Assembly: GCA_012031035.1 (NCBI GenBank)
Contig: JAAUUT010000004.1
Span: 35,198-99,197 of the forward strand
DNA from: Candidatus Altimarinota bacterium
GTDB lineage: Bacteria > Cyanobacteriota > Cyanobacteriia > Cyanobacteriales > Microcystaceae
DNA length: 64,000 nt
Reading direction: 5' to 3'
Shown piece after piece: positions 29,325 to 40,300 of the stretch. Made by a program: the position numbers and the translations under genes. Each line of letters starts with the position of its first letter. The first letter of the stretch is position 1. The notes beneath the pieces were generated by a model that worked only from the letters and a program-made list of their open reading frames with translations, did not search any database and had not been told where the DNA came from.

Positions 29325-30209
29325 ATGCAACAATTGCGGAATTATTATGAAATTTTAGGGGTTGCTAAAGATGCTTCTAATGAAGAGATTAAGAAGACAT
29401 TTCGACGATTAGCGCGACTGTATCATCCTGATGTCAATCCAGGAAATAAAACGGCAGAAGAAAAGTTTAAAGCTATCAATGAAGCTTACGATGTTCTCTC
29501 CGATGAGACTAAACGCGCAGATTACGATAAACTTCTCTTCGGAAAACAAAAACGTACCCCCTTGCGACCTAGAGTAGGAGTCAATCGCAATGGCAATGGC
29601 GGCGTTGGTAGCGCTCGCCCGACGTTTGAAAATTGGAAATTTAGCGATTTCAGTCCAGGAATGACTAAAACCGCTAAGGTGGTTGGTTCTTCTTTTCGTA
29701 GGGATGTGGAGGCGAGGTTAACACTACCGCTTGAAAAGGCTTATCGCGGAGGTAGAGAGCGTATTCGCTTAGAAGACGGACGCTCTCTAGAGGTTGATAT
29801 GCCACCTGGCATGATGGACGGACAAAAAATCCGACTTAAAGGTCAGGGCATGAATGGAGGCGATCTTTATCTCAAAATTACAGTCGCTCGCCATCCTTTT
29901 TTTAAAGTTCAAGGCTCGGATATTTATTGTCAAGTTCCTGTAACTCCTAGCGAAGCCATTTTAGGGGGGTCGGTAGAAGTTCTCACTATCGATGGATTGG
30001 TGAAAATGACGGTTCCTAAAGGCGTTAAACCAGGTCAGCGCTTGCGCCTAGCTAATAAGGGTTATCCAGACGGACAAGGAAATAGAGGCGATCAGTTAGT
30101 GGAAATTCAAGTTGTTATTCCTTCAGAAATTAGCGAAGAGGAGTTAGCCTTATATCAACAATTGAGACAGATCGAAAAGTTTAATCCCCGTCGCTATTTT
30201 ACTAGCTAA
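29325..30209 (+). CDS. dnaJ: DnaJ/CbpA-type J-domain co-chaperone without zinc finger
   Basis: J-domain protein, 294 residues. The J domain is N-terminal (about 5-70) with the HPD motif in LYHPDVNPG, then a short linker rich in Gly/Arg/Asn and the DnaJ C-terminal substrate domains ([34 protein letters not shown]). The CXXCXGXG zinc-finger repeats are absent, as in CbpA and in the partner of cyanobacterial DnaK3. It stimulates the ATPase of the preceding DnaK, being 89 bp downstream on the same strand. Confidence 0.9.
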   Translation: MQQLRNYYEILGVAKDASNEEIKKTFRRLARLYHPDVNPGNKTAEEKFKAINEAYDVLSDETKRADYDKLLFGKQKRTPLRPRVGVNRNGNGGVGSARPTFENWKFSDFSPGMTKTAKVVGSSFRRDVEARLTLPLEKAYRGGRERIRLEDGRSLEVDMPPGMMDGQKIRLKGQGMNGGDLYLKITVARHPFFKVQGSDIYCQVPVTPSEAILGGSVEVLTIDGLVKMTVPKGVKPGQRLRLANKGYPDGQGNRGDQLVEIQVVIPSEISEEELALYQQLRQIEKFNPRRYFTS

Positions 30210-30306
30210 AAAGCAATCGCAATTTTAGTTTTTTTGAAGTGCGATCGCGCTAACCTTTGTATCTTTAATTCCTTACTAAAAACTATCTTTTATTGTTTAA
30301 TTCTCT

Positions 30307-30768
30307 ATGACAAGCGACAAGCGTAATTGGTTAGAACATACCGTACAAATTGAAATTGATGCTCCTATCGAACTCGTCTGGAGTCTGTGGTCGGATCTCG
30401 AACAAATGCCGCGTTGGATGAAGTGGATCGACTCGGTGCGAGTCTTAGAAGATAACCCAGAGCTTTCTTCTTGGAAACTTGCTAGCGGCGGTCTAGAATT
30501 TACTTGGCTTTCGCGCATTCTCAAGCTAGTTCCGCATCAGATTATTCAATGGGAATCGGTTGATGGTTTGCCCAATCGTGGTGCTATTCGTTTTTACGAT
30601 CGCCACGAAAGTTCGATCGTCAAAATGACTGCATCCTATGCAATTCCTGGGTTTTTAGGAAAGTTAATGGATAATTTGTTTTTAGGAAGAATCGTTGAAT
30701 CGACACTGCAAGCCGATCTAGAACGCTTCAAAAATTACGCAATGCAGGTGCGATCGCAATCTGATTGA
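30307..30768 (+). CDS. SRPBCC/polyketide-cyclase-like protein
   Basis: A 153-residue START-like fold protein (VQIEIDAPIELVWSLWSDLEQMPRWMKWIDSV is the family N-terminus, cut here to its recognisable part). Such proteins bind hydrophobic ligands; no catalytic residues can be assigned. Several cyanobacterial genomes have this type of protein near chlorophyll or carotenoid genes, but the neighbours here are chaperones, so the role stays open. ATG at 30307. Confidence 0.78.
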   Translation: MTSDKRNWLEHTVQIEIDAPIELVWSLWSDLEQMPRWMKWIDSVRVLEDNPELSSWKLASGGLEFTWLSRILKLVPHQIIQWESVDGLPNRGAIRFYDRHESSIVKMTASYAIPGFLGKLMDNLFLGRIVESTLQADLERFKNYAMQVRSQSD

Positions 30769-30827
30769 GTTTAGTTTTTTTACTTCTAACTTTTCACCCT
30801 GTGAGGGCAAATCATTATTCGCCCCTA

Positions 30828-31190
30828 CTAAATTTTTGTAGACGCTTTTTTACTATTTACTTCTGAAGATCTACGACTTAATCTCGGAGAAACGGGGTGA
30901 ACGGTTGTTTTGGGTGCAGCTAGTTGAATGCTACTCGGTACAAACAAAAAGGTCTGTTCTCCAATCCAGACTGTATGACCGTCAATGGCATGAGTACCGC
31001 CTGCCATCCAGTCAACCACTCTTTGCGCTTTGTCGAAACTCAATCGATTGAGCTTCAAGACAACCATTTTTCTTTCTTGCAAAGCTTGCAATGCTTTACA
31101 AGTTTCTTGTTCAGATCTCAACTCCATTACCACCACTTCAGGGGGTTGAGAATCGATTCTCTTAAAGTCAATCAAATTGTTTTGCGTCAT
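30828..31190 (-). CDS. Short SepF-like (DUF552) protein
   Basis: A 120-residue protein containing only the folded SepF core: PPEVVVMELRSEQE, RKMVVLKLNRLSFDKAQRVVDWMAGGTHAIDGH, QTFLFVPSSIQL. It lines up closely with residues about 80-165 of the SepF at 21221, but it lacks the membrane-binding amphipathic helix and the long linker, and has a short basic tail (RLSRRSSEVNSKKASTKI). It could still dimerise or bind FtsZ, or modulate SepF; that is inference. It is separated from SRPBCC by 59 bp and convergent with it. Confidence 0.8.
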   Translation of the reverse strand: MTQNNLIDFKRIDSQPPEVVVMELRSEQETCKALQALQERKMVVLKLNRLSFDKAQRVVDWMAGGTHAIDGHTVWIGEQTFLFVPSSIQLAAPKTTVHPVSPRLSRRSSEVNSKKASTKI

Positions 31191-31468
31191 TTTTTCCTAA
31201 ATTAAGCAACCAAACTTTGAATTGCTTTTAGTATAGTACAAATAAACTATGCTTAACTAAAAATTAGGAATTTACTCTCATTATCCAAAATATAAATCTC
31301 ATACAGCTAGTGTAGAAGCGATCGCACTCAATTTTTTAAGATTTTGCGTCCAAATCAATTATCGATCGCTAGCTCCCGATCTGCGTGCTTGCTCGTAGGA
31401 AATTTTTGCTAAAAAACAATCTATCTATTGACTGAAATTTAAGAAAAATTTTAGGCTTTCAAGATTAT

Positions 31469-31924
31469 CTACTCAAAACGTTCCCAGTAATCATCAGAAG
31501 ATTCTGGTTCGAGTTCCCAACGCACGCGATCGCGTTTATCTAACTTATCCTTAGTTTGTATGGGTTCTCCATCAGTAGAAGCAATTCCCATCGACTCAAG
31601 CAATTGTTCGGTCACGCTTTGATCGGGGGTAGGCGTTTGTCCGCCAACTGCTTCTTCGCCGACTACTTCAGCTTGATAACGATCGTCGTCAGGATCGCCT
31701 CCCGTTACATCAGCCTCGAAGTGGCGAGAATTTAATTTTTCTAAAGTATTTCCCATTCCCATATGGCGATCGACCAACCCCTCAAACATGAGTTCTGCAT
31801 CTTCATCACCAATAAGATCGGCTAATAAGATTTCTGGAGAATTAGGAGATTTCTGAGCTTGTGAAGAGTCATCGATTGAGAAAAAATGGCTATCTTGCAT
31901 AGCGAGCGCTCCTACGATTGACAT
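31469..31924 (-). CDS. DUF6335 family protein
   Basis: A 151-residue acidic cytosolic protein of a family common in cyanobacteria. The middle region DVTGGDPDDDRYQAEVVG followed by EEAVGGQTPTPDQSV is the family signature; the C-terminus is charged (RDRVRWELEPESSDDYWERFE). No enzymatic motif, signal or membrane segment. Function unknown. The ATG at 31924 is used; a second at 31900 gives MQDSHFF and is possible. Confidence 0.75.
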   Translation of the reverse strand: MSIVGALAMQDSHFFSIDDSSQAQKSPNSPEILLADLIGDEDAELMFEGLVDRHMGMGNTLEKLNSRHFEADVTGGDPDDDRYQAEVVGEEAVGGQTPTPDQSVTEQLLESMGIASTDGEPIQTKDKLDKRDRVRWELEPESSDDYWERFE

Positions 31925-32620
31925 GACGTTTTAATTAAATGTTATTAACTTTACGAGCTAGCTAACGATAATTGATAAAAACTCTTAATTTCTCTATAGG
32001 AAATTTCACAGAAAATTTGGTAAATGGCGTTAGCGCAGCCCGCCCTTAGACATATAAACATTGGCGATTGGAAAAATTAAACTTTTGTTATTCTTTTTTT
32101 CATTCTCTTACTCTCGCGATCGCCCAATCTCCCCAACACCTATATTTTGATTTCTACTATTTTCTACTTCGAGCCATACTGAAGGGCGATCGACCACTAG
32201 CTAATCTCTATTTACTAGGGGACTGACATACTGATTTTTAAAAATTATTGTTAAATTTCAACTTTCTTAAACTTGTCAACAAAAGTGATTGGGATATAGG
32301 GGACTAGGATTTTTTGAAAAAAGGGTAAAGGGAAAAAGATAATTGTAAGCTTTCCCCACTCCCCTCGATGCTCCACTCCTCGGTCGAAGCAAGCTACCCG
32401 CTTCGACGTTTGTCTTGCATCTATCCCCTTCCCCAATCTCCAGCTACCTCAAAATTTTGGAACTATGGCGAAGATCACATCCTTGTCTGGTATAGAATCA
32501 CCGACTTTCTCTTGGCAGTATCGGAATATCGATATAGAAAGCAAAAAGCTTGAAACCCCAAGTTTTAGCTGGAAATCTTATTTGTGTAAAGATTCATCCC
32601 GCGAGTGTCACAGAAGAAGA
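31925..32620. other. Intergenic with a GGCGTTAGCGCAGCCCGCCC repeat
   Basis: About 700 bp before the conserved start of the pentapeptide gene. It holds a cyanobacterial repeat (32027-32046, similar to the one inserted in recJ) and a C/T-rich stretch at 32350-32450. An open frame from an ATG at 32465 continues into the pentapeptide gene, but these 52 codons do not look conserved. Confidence 0.4.
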
Positions 32621-33316
32621 ATGGAAAGCAAACATCATATAACTCGTCTCAAACAAGATATTGATGCCTGGAACCAATGGAGAAAAATCAATGGCGAACC
32701 AATTAGTCTCGTTCGCGCTCAATTGCAAAGTGCTAAGCTCAGACGAGCTTCATTAAGCAGCATCGATCTAAGCGAAGCTAATCTCAAACAAGCCGATCTC
32801 AGACGTGCCTTTATGTGTGATAGTCGCTTAATTGGAGCCGATTTATCAGAAGCCGATCTCAGCCGTGCCTCTCTTACAGGAGCCGACCTTAGAAAAGCGA
32901 ATTTTACTAAAGCCTCTCTCAAATGGGCGTGTTTTATCGGAGCCGATCTTAGAGACACTAATCTCAATGGAGCCGATTTAACGGGAGCCGATCTGACGGA
33001 TGCTAACTTAACGGGAGCGAATTTGACAGGTGCGAATTTAACGGGAGTCGATCTAACCGGAGCCTCTTTAGTCGGCACTCAAGCGCATAATACTAACTTT
33101 CAAGGCGCGATCTTAACAGGTGCGTGTTTGGAAAATTGGAAGATCGACAAAACGACTCAGTTAAGCGAGTTAATTTGCGATTACTTATATCTTCAGTCTG
33201 GTAAAAATGGTCGCTGCCCCAGCAGTGGCAGCTTATCTCTCGGCGAAATCACTCAGCTACTGCAAAAAATTCTTTTACCAATGGAACAATTTAGCAAGCA
33301 AGAAACTGCTAACTAA
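32621..33316 (+). CDS. Pentapeptide-repeat protein
   Basis: A right-handed beta-helix protein made of about 25 A(D/N)LXX repeats, from residue about 35 to 180 of the 231 residues (ADLSEADLSRASLTGADL, then DLTDANLTGANLTGANL). An N-terminal helix (HHITRLKQDIDAWNQWRK) and a C-terminal helical cap follow the usual cyanobacterial architecture. I use the ATG at 32621, where family similarity begins; the frame is open back to an ATG at 32465, adding an unfamiliar 52 residues. No enzymatic activity is implied; some such proteins mimic DNA and bind gyrase, but nothing here shows that. Confidence 0.8.
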   Translation: MESKHHITRLKQDIDAWNQWRKINGEPISLVRAQLQSAKLRRASLSSIDLSEANLKQADLRRAFMCDSRLIGADLSEADLSRASLTGADLRKANFTKASLKWACFIGADLRDTNLNGADLTGADLTDANLTGANLTGANLTGVDLTGASLVGTQAHNTNFQGAILTGACLENWKIDKTTQLSELICDYLYLQSGKNGRCPSSGSLSLGEITQLLQKILLPMEQFSKQETAN

Positions 33317-33398
33317 CAAAAATAATGATGAACGATGAAATGAATGTTTTAGCAATAACCTTTGTGAAGGGTTTGAGAACAAATATAAACTTTTTTCG

Positions 33399-34127
33399 TT
33401 AGCTATTTCTGTTCGGGTCGGTTGGAGAAACTTTTTCTTCTATTGATAAAGGTTCTTCTTTATTCTTTACAGTTTGTCCGTTCGTCGAACGATTGTCTAA
33501 TTTATTCTCATCTATCGTTTTTTGAAGTGGCTTTATCGTTTTAGATTGGCTAACGCTGGAGGATTTGACGCGATCTCCACTAAAACTAATCAATTTTTTC
33601 TTTTGCTCTTGTTGTAAAATTTCCACAATCTGCTCGCGCAGTCCCAGACGAACGCCCTCGTCAATGCCTCCTAGCTCGTATAACATATCCATGGCCAAAC
33701 GGATAGTTTCGAGTTTTTCTTTCGTTGATGGTTCCTGGGGAGTCGCAATATCAACGATAGAATAGTTTCCTCTCGGTCTAATGACGGGCATGACTTCGCG
33801 TTCGAGCCATTGCTGAAAGGGAATGACCATCGAACTGTTAGACTGAACCATGAGATAGTACAGTCCCGACTCGTAGATCGTGGTTAGTAATTCCTCTCCG
33901 CCATCGTTGAGAATGGTCTGCTGACTTTTCCATTCAGGCGGAACCTGTGCGTAGTAATTTTGATACTCGCTAGGTTTGGCCTCTGGATAAAGAATCGCCA
34001 CAACATCGCCACAAACCCATTCAGGATTTTTAGACGTACCTGTAACGCGGATGTACCAATATCGTCCGTAGCTTCCATCTTCAAACCTAAAAACTTTTGG
34101 AGTTGAATGCTCGTTCCTCGTCACCAT
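33399..34127 (-). CDS. Bro-N domain protein (phage antirepressor-like)
   Basis: The first about 125 residues form a BRO N-terminal domain (FRFEDGSYGRYWYIRVTG, WVCGDVVAIL, ESGLYYLMVQSNSSMVIPF, then WLEREVMPVIRPRGNY), a DNA-binding module of phage and baculovirus antirepressors. The rest is a helical then charged, poorly structured tail. In phages Bro-N proteins are regulators; here there are no phage structural genes around it. It lies downstream of a TPR-CHAT gene on the same strand with a 124-bp gap. 242 residues, ATG at 34127. Confidence 0.78.
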   Translation of the reverse strand: MVTRNEHSTPKVFRFEDGSYGRYWYIRVTGTSKNPEWVCGDVVAILYPEAKPSEYQNYYAQVPPEWKSQQTILNDGGEELLTTIYESGLYYLMVQSNSSMVIPFQQWLEREVMPVIRPRGNYSIVDIATPQEPSTKEKLETIRLAMDMLYELGGIDEGVRLGLREQIVEILQQEQKKKLISFSGDRVKSSSVSQSKTIKPLQKTIDENKLDNRSTNGQTVKNKEEPLSIEEKVSPTDPNRNS

Positions 34128-34251
34128 TACGTTCTTGTCTGCAACTCAATAAAGCTGCAAACCTCCATAGATTCGACAAATTTGCTTTTATTTTCTCTCA
34201 TTTTTGTCTAGAGCGTTCATGATTGTGAAGTTCAATAACGGATCTCTATCT

Positions 34252-36944
34252 TTAGTTAGAGCCAATTACCGACCAAACATACGATGCCCAAAAACGCGGC
34301 AATTCATAGCCAGGGGTATTTAAGAGCTTAAGTTGAGCTTGTCGGAGTGCTTCGGCTTTTGATAACAATACATTATTTTTAGCTAGTTCTTGGTAAAAAG
34401 AACTCATCAATAAAGCAGTAGAGCGATCGTTGATATCCCAAAGCGATGCAACTACGCTGCGTGCCCCCGACTGAATAGCGACTCCAGCCAACCCAAGGGC
34501 GGCGCGGCTGTCTCCATCGGCAGTTTTGCAGGCACTCAGAACGAGTAATTCGATCGCGTCGGTTCTTTCTTGCTCTCGACTTTGCAAGATGTTACTGAGA
34601 TCGTTTACATCGATGCGTTTATCCCAAGCTAAAATAAATGTCTGTTGCGGGTCGGAACTAAATTGACCGTGGGTGGCGACATGGATGACGGAGAAGTTTT
34701 GGGAACGAATTAGGTCTTGGAGCGCATCGCTAGTAAAGTTTTGATTGAGAAGTTCTCGACTTGGAAGAAGCGAGCGAATTTCTTGGAGTTCGCTTTCTAC
34801 GTTGATGAGGGGTGAAAAGCCTTGGTGCGGCGGAAAATTTCCTCGAATTTCTGAGAGTCCAAAGGCTAAGGTATTTAAATTGAGTCGTTTGAGGGGTTGG
34901 CTTTGGAGCAATTGTAATCCTGGGATGACGGCAACAGCGTAGCCTTTTTGGATCAGGTATTGTTGACCGTCATAAAGTGCAGCCATAGGGACGTTGCGAA
35001 AAGCTCCATCGAGAACAAAGACTAAGGTTTTAATTTTGTCTTGTTCTAGAAGGGTTTGAGCGGTTGAATCAACCAGTTGTAAACTTGCTCTGACAAAGCT
35101 TTGCCTTCTGGGGAAGGATAGGGTTGTTCTAGTTCGCGTCGCAGGTTGTCTAAAGTTTGTTCGACTTGGCTGGCTGCGATCGCAATACTGTAAAGACGAA
35201 ATTCTGTCGATTGAGGCAGCTTAAGGATAATTTCTAAGCGATCGCGCAGAATAATCGGATAAATCAGCGCTGCGTTAGGATCGACTTGGCGATCGCTTAT
35301 TTCTACAAGCGGAGCTAGGTTGCAACTCAAAAAATTCTCTAGTTCTGCTAGTTGTAGGGAATCGATGATTTGGGTAGCTTTTTTAATATTGTCTTGAGAG
35401 GGTTGAGTATTATTTCGATCGATCAGCAATAATTCAACTAACTCGCGATAGACGAGTTCTACATTTTCTCGAAAGGAAAACTGTACTTCTGAATCGATCG
35501 CAATTAAGTCTTCGCGTACTGCGTCTAAGGTGGCAACAGCAGCATTATAGGCTGCGATCGCGTCTTTTGTTTTCCCGTTAGCGCGGTCTATACGTCCTAT
35601 TTGCCATTGCCATTGATAGGCGATATCCTCCGCTTGGATTGATTGGGCTATCCCTAGTGCTTGTTCGGTCAAGGTTTGTGCTTCGCCCCACTGCTTGTTT
35701 TTTTCGTATAAGTTGCCAAGAGTACCAAGAGCATAGGATTGAGAACGAGGATCGCCAATCGCTTTAGCTTGTTCTACTGCTGTGGATGTGTATTGAAAGG
35801 CTTCTCGATCTCGTTCGAGTTGGCTTAAACTGCGAGCAAAGCTAAGTTTCGCGTAAATTGATGTGCGACTTGCTGGAAGGCGATCGATTTGACTAGAGCG
35901 CAACTGGGCAATTTTGGCGTTAATCTGAGTCGATAAGTCTGCGGCGTTTTTGTTGTCTTGTTGCTGGGTTAACCACTGTCTAAGCTCGATGAGCAAGCTT
36001 AATTGCTGTAAATATGCCTGAATTTTTAGCGAATTTGAGTTGCTTTGGTTGGCTGCTTCTTGATAGTAATCTAAGGCTCGATTGGCTTGTGCGATCGCCT
36101 TGTCTCGCTCGTCTGTAATTTTCGTGCGATCGTACATATTTTGAGTTTTTCCGGCTTTAGCCCGTTCGGTTTTGCCCAAATTCAGCCAAGTCATGCTTTT
36201 TTCTTCGGCTGGCTGGGGAAAGGTTAAGCTTTCTTTTAGTAGTTTTCCTGAAGACTCGAATTCTCCAAGAGAACGAAAAATATTACCGAGACTGCGCAAG
36301 CCTAGTATTTTGATTTGAAGATTTTTTTGTTGCTTGAATGCTTCTAAAATTGGTTGAAGCGCTGTTGTATCGGAAAAATCGCAATTGGGATCGAATTCTA
36401 AAGCTTGTAATAACGTTTTACAGGTGCGACGATAAAGCCCTAATTCTTCTAATGCTTGCGCTTGATTGATTAAGCTGCCGATTCTTCCAGTTTCGTCGCC
36501 TGCTCTTTCGTAAGCTTGAGTGGCTAATTGCCAAGTATTTAAGGCCGTTTCGGTTTGTCCTAGGGCTAATTCTAGACTCCCTCGCGCATTAAGCGCTTGA
36601 GCGCGAAGTATTGGATAATTTTGGGCAATTTCTAAACTTGTATCGATCGCATCTTTAGCTGGCGACCAACGTTGTAGTTTTTGATAGGCTAAGGAAAGAT
36701 AAGTCAGCGCGATCGCGCGACTATAATCGTCTCCTCGCTCTTTATAAGTTTGGGCAGCTTTATCCCAAGCTGCTGCTGCTTCTTCAAATTGATGATTAGT
36801 ATAAAGTTCTTTTCCTTCTTCTATGAGTTGAATGTCTGCGTTGGGACGAGATGTTTGCGAGAAAGCGGGAAAAATTGCCGTACTCAACAATAGCCCAACG
36901 GCAAAACAGATTAATACTAGAAATTTTAATTTTTTTCTTATCAT
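34252..36944 (-). pseudogene. TPR-CHAT caspase-like peptidase, single-base frameshift
   Basis: A secreted or membrane-tethered TPR protein with a C-terminal CHAT (caspase-like) peptidase domain. An N-terminal hydrophobic signal (LKFLVLICFAVGLLLSTAIF) is followed by many TPR helices (about 40-480), a linker, and the CHAT domain, whose catalytic His and Cys are in VIHVATHGQF and LVLSACKTADGD, followed by GLAGVAIQSGARSVVASLW. The frame breaks at 35046-35051: after QPLKPF the family would continue LEQDKIKTLVFVLDG, and one C is missing (CTTCTAGAA for CTTCCTAGAA on the minus strand). With it the protein has 897 residues. Such proteins are abundant in cyanobacteria, mostly of unknown target. Confidence 0.85.
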
Positions 36945-37396
36945 CTTTATTTATTGCGATCGCCTGACCGACGGCAGCGAAACCGATTACACTCCGCGTA
37001 CCGCTTTTCATGCGAAATTATCCAATATATCCCTCTTTCGTCAGACTGGGTTCAAACCTTAATTTTTCGTTGGCCCAAAAGACGTGATTTCGTGGAAATC
37101 TCCTAAAGTGATGAAAAAGGGATATAAGTGGTAAAGTTGGCTACCATTTAGCTCAAAAATATTTAATTATTTTAGGTGGATTCGGGAACTAAGAGCTAAT
37201 TTGTAAATTTAATCTTAAACCGCTATTTGCTCATGAGATTTATGCAGGAAAAATCTCATAAATTTTTTGGCGATCGCTTATTAACCTAAGCTAATCGATT
37301 GATGCTCATCTTTAGACTTTAAATTAGAATATAAAAAATATATAAAGATTTCAATAAGATCGATAACCAAAAATACATACTTTCTTCAGATGGGCA
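36945..37396. other. Divergent promoter region of the TPR-CHAT and hybrid-kinase genes
   Basis: 452 bp, AT-rich near the kinase start. No gene or strong hairpin recognised. Both flanking genes are transcribed outward from here. Confidence 0.4.
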
Positions 37397-40300
37397 ATGG
37401 ATAATCCCAATTCCTTTCTCGCTCTGCCGAAGCTTGAAGTCCTTATCGATCGCACTCCCCTAATTGTTACTCCCGATACTAGCATAGTGGACGCGATCGC
37501 CCTGATGAGTCAGACTCAAGGAAGTAGTTGCGTCCTCATTGTTCGAGAAGCCAATTTAATTGGCATTTTCACCGAACGAGATGCACTTAAAGCGGTTGCT
37601 TCCCAAATCGATCTTCGCATGGCGATCGCCCAAGTTATGACCAGTTCACTAATAACCCAGGTATTAGAGCGCGAACAAACAATATTTACTGTCCTCTCAA
37701 CACTCCAGCAACATAAAATTAGTCATTTGCCAATTTTAAACGAGACAGGAAACCTCATCGGACTAGTCACGCCAACAAGATTATTGCAAGCGATTGCGAT
37801 CGCTGACGTTCCCGAAGCAACCATTCAAGAATGTAGCGCGGAACTTTCTCATCTCAATGCCCAAATTAAGCAGGAAATTAAAAAACATCGGCAAACTGAA
37901 TCAGAAATCGCCGACTTTATAGAAAATGCTGTCGTTCCCTTGCATTGGGTTGCCGAAGATAGCACGATTATCTGGGCAAACCAGGCAGAACTAGATCTAT
38001 TAGGCTATACAAAAGAAGAGTATATCGGACAACCGATCGCCAAGTTTCATGTCGATTCAGAAATCCTTAGCGATATTCTGCAACGACTGGCAACCCATCA
38101 ACCCGTTAAAGGATACGAAGCGCGTCTGCGATGCAAAGATGGATCGATTCGTCATGCTCTGATTGATTCTAATACGTTTTGGAAAGATGGGAAATTTATT
38201 CACACTCGTTGCTTTACAAGAGATATCAGCGAACGAAAACAAGCGGAAGAATCCCTAAGAGAAAGCGAACAGAAATTTCGAGCAATTTTTGATGGGACAT
38301 TTCAGTTTATCGGATTACTCACCACTGAAGGAATTGTCATCGAAGCCAATTTAACCGCATTAAACTCAATCGGTGCAAAGCGGTCTGAGATTATCGGACG
38401 ACCCTTTTGGGAGACTCCTTGGTGGACGCATTCGCCTCAACTGCAAGAACAACTCAAAAAAGGCATAATTCGGGCAGCAGCAGGCGAATTGGTTCGTTTT
38501 GAAGCAGAACATTTTTTAGTTGATGGAACCTCTATTTTTGTCGATTTTTCTCTAAAACCCGTTTTTGACGAAGCGGGAAAGGTCGTGATGCTCATTCCAG
38601 AGGGACGAGATATCAGCGAGCGACAGGCAGCACTTCGCGAACGCAAACAGGCCGAAATAGTCTTTAAAAAAACCTTAAAATCTTTAGAATTTCAAAAATC
38701 TGCGCTGGATAGAGCCGCGATCGTGGCAATTACCGACCGCTACGGGGTCATTACCTACGTCAACGAGCAATTTTGTCAAATTTCTCAATACTCCAAGGAA
38801 GAATTGCTGGGAAAAACCCATAGAATCATTAATTCAGGCTATCATCCTCTCGAATTTTTTCAAAATCTTTGGACAACGATCGCGAGTGGTCAGGTTTGGC
38901 AAGGCGAGATTAAAAATCGCGCCAAAGATGGCAGTTTTTATTGGGTCGCGACGACCATTGTTCCATTTTTAGACGATCGCGGCATACCCTTTCAATATCT
39001 AGCCATTCGCTTTGATATTAGCAATCTCAAACAAGCCGAGCAAAAAATCGGCGAACAAGCGGCATTATTAGACGTGTCATCCGATGGCATTATGGTTCGC
39101 GACTTAGAAAATCGCATTCAATTTTGGAACAAAGGTGCAGAAAAAATTTATGGTTGGCGAGCCACAGAAGCGATCGGCAAGAACGTAACAACATTATTGT
39201 ATCGAGAAACCTTGCCTGAAGTTGAAGAGGCTCTCAAAACCGTGCGCGATCGCGGCGAATGGCAGGGAGAATTGCATAAAGTTACCAAAACTGGCAAGCA
39301 AGTAATTGTCGAAAGTCGCTGGACGTTAGTTCGAGACGAAGCAAACAATCCCAAAGCGATTTTGATCGTCGATACCGATATTACAGAAAAACAACTTCTA
39401 GAAAAACAATTTCTGCGCGCTCAACGCTTAGAAAGTTTGGGGACTTTGGCAAGCGGAATTGCTCATGACATGAACAACATCCTCACCCCAATACTCGCAA
39501 TTACTCAACTTCTACCTCTCAAAATGCCTCATTTAGACGATCGTACTCAACGACTTTTAGAAATGCTCGGCGAAAATGCCAAACGAGGGAGCGATCTAGT
39601 CAAGCAAATTCTTTTCTTTGCGCGGGGAGCAGACGGACAGCGCATCTTAATCCAAGTCGGACATATCCTAGCAGAAGTTGCAAGCGTGGCTCGACAAACT
39701 TTTCCCAAATCCATCAATCTTGTTTTGAATTTTCCCACATCAAATCTCTGGATGGTTGCTGCTGATGCTACTCAACTACATCAGGTATTAATGAATCTTG
39801 TCATCAATGCTCGCGATGCGATGCCCGATGGCGGTACGCTCAATATAGCGGCTGAGAATGTTATCGTCGATGAAAATTATGCTCAACTGCACATTGATGC
39901 ACGAGTAGGCGCTTATGTAGTAGTTACGATTAGCGATACAGGAATTGGAATTTCCCCTGAAAACTTAGAACGTATTTTTGAACCTTTTTTTACCACCAAA
40001 GAATTAGGACAAGGAACGGGATTAGGACTTTCTACCGTTCTCGGAATCGTCAAAAGTCATCAGGGTTTTATCAATGTCTATAGTGAGGTAAACAGAGGAA
40101 CTTGCTTTAAGATCTATTTACCCGCTCGTGAAAGCATCGATCGCCTTCAATCTGCGGAAAATCTAGAACGCTTTACTGGCAAAGGAGAGTTAATTCTCGT
40201 CGTTGATGATGAAGTTTCGGTACGAGAAATTACCAAAGCCTCTTTAGAAACTTATAATTACAGAGCGATGACGGCTAGCGATGGTGCTGAGGCGATCGCG

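Noticed and set aside
32719..33078. Open frame antisense to the pentapeptide gene (119 codons)
   Set aside because: Repetitive Ser/Ala/Pro-type sequence produced by the antisense of the repeat codons; no independent support.
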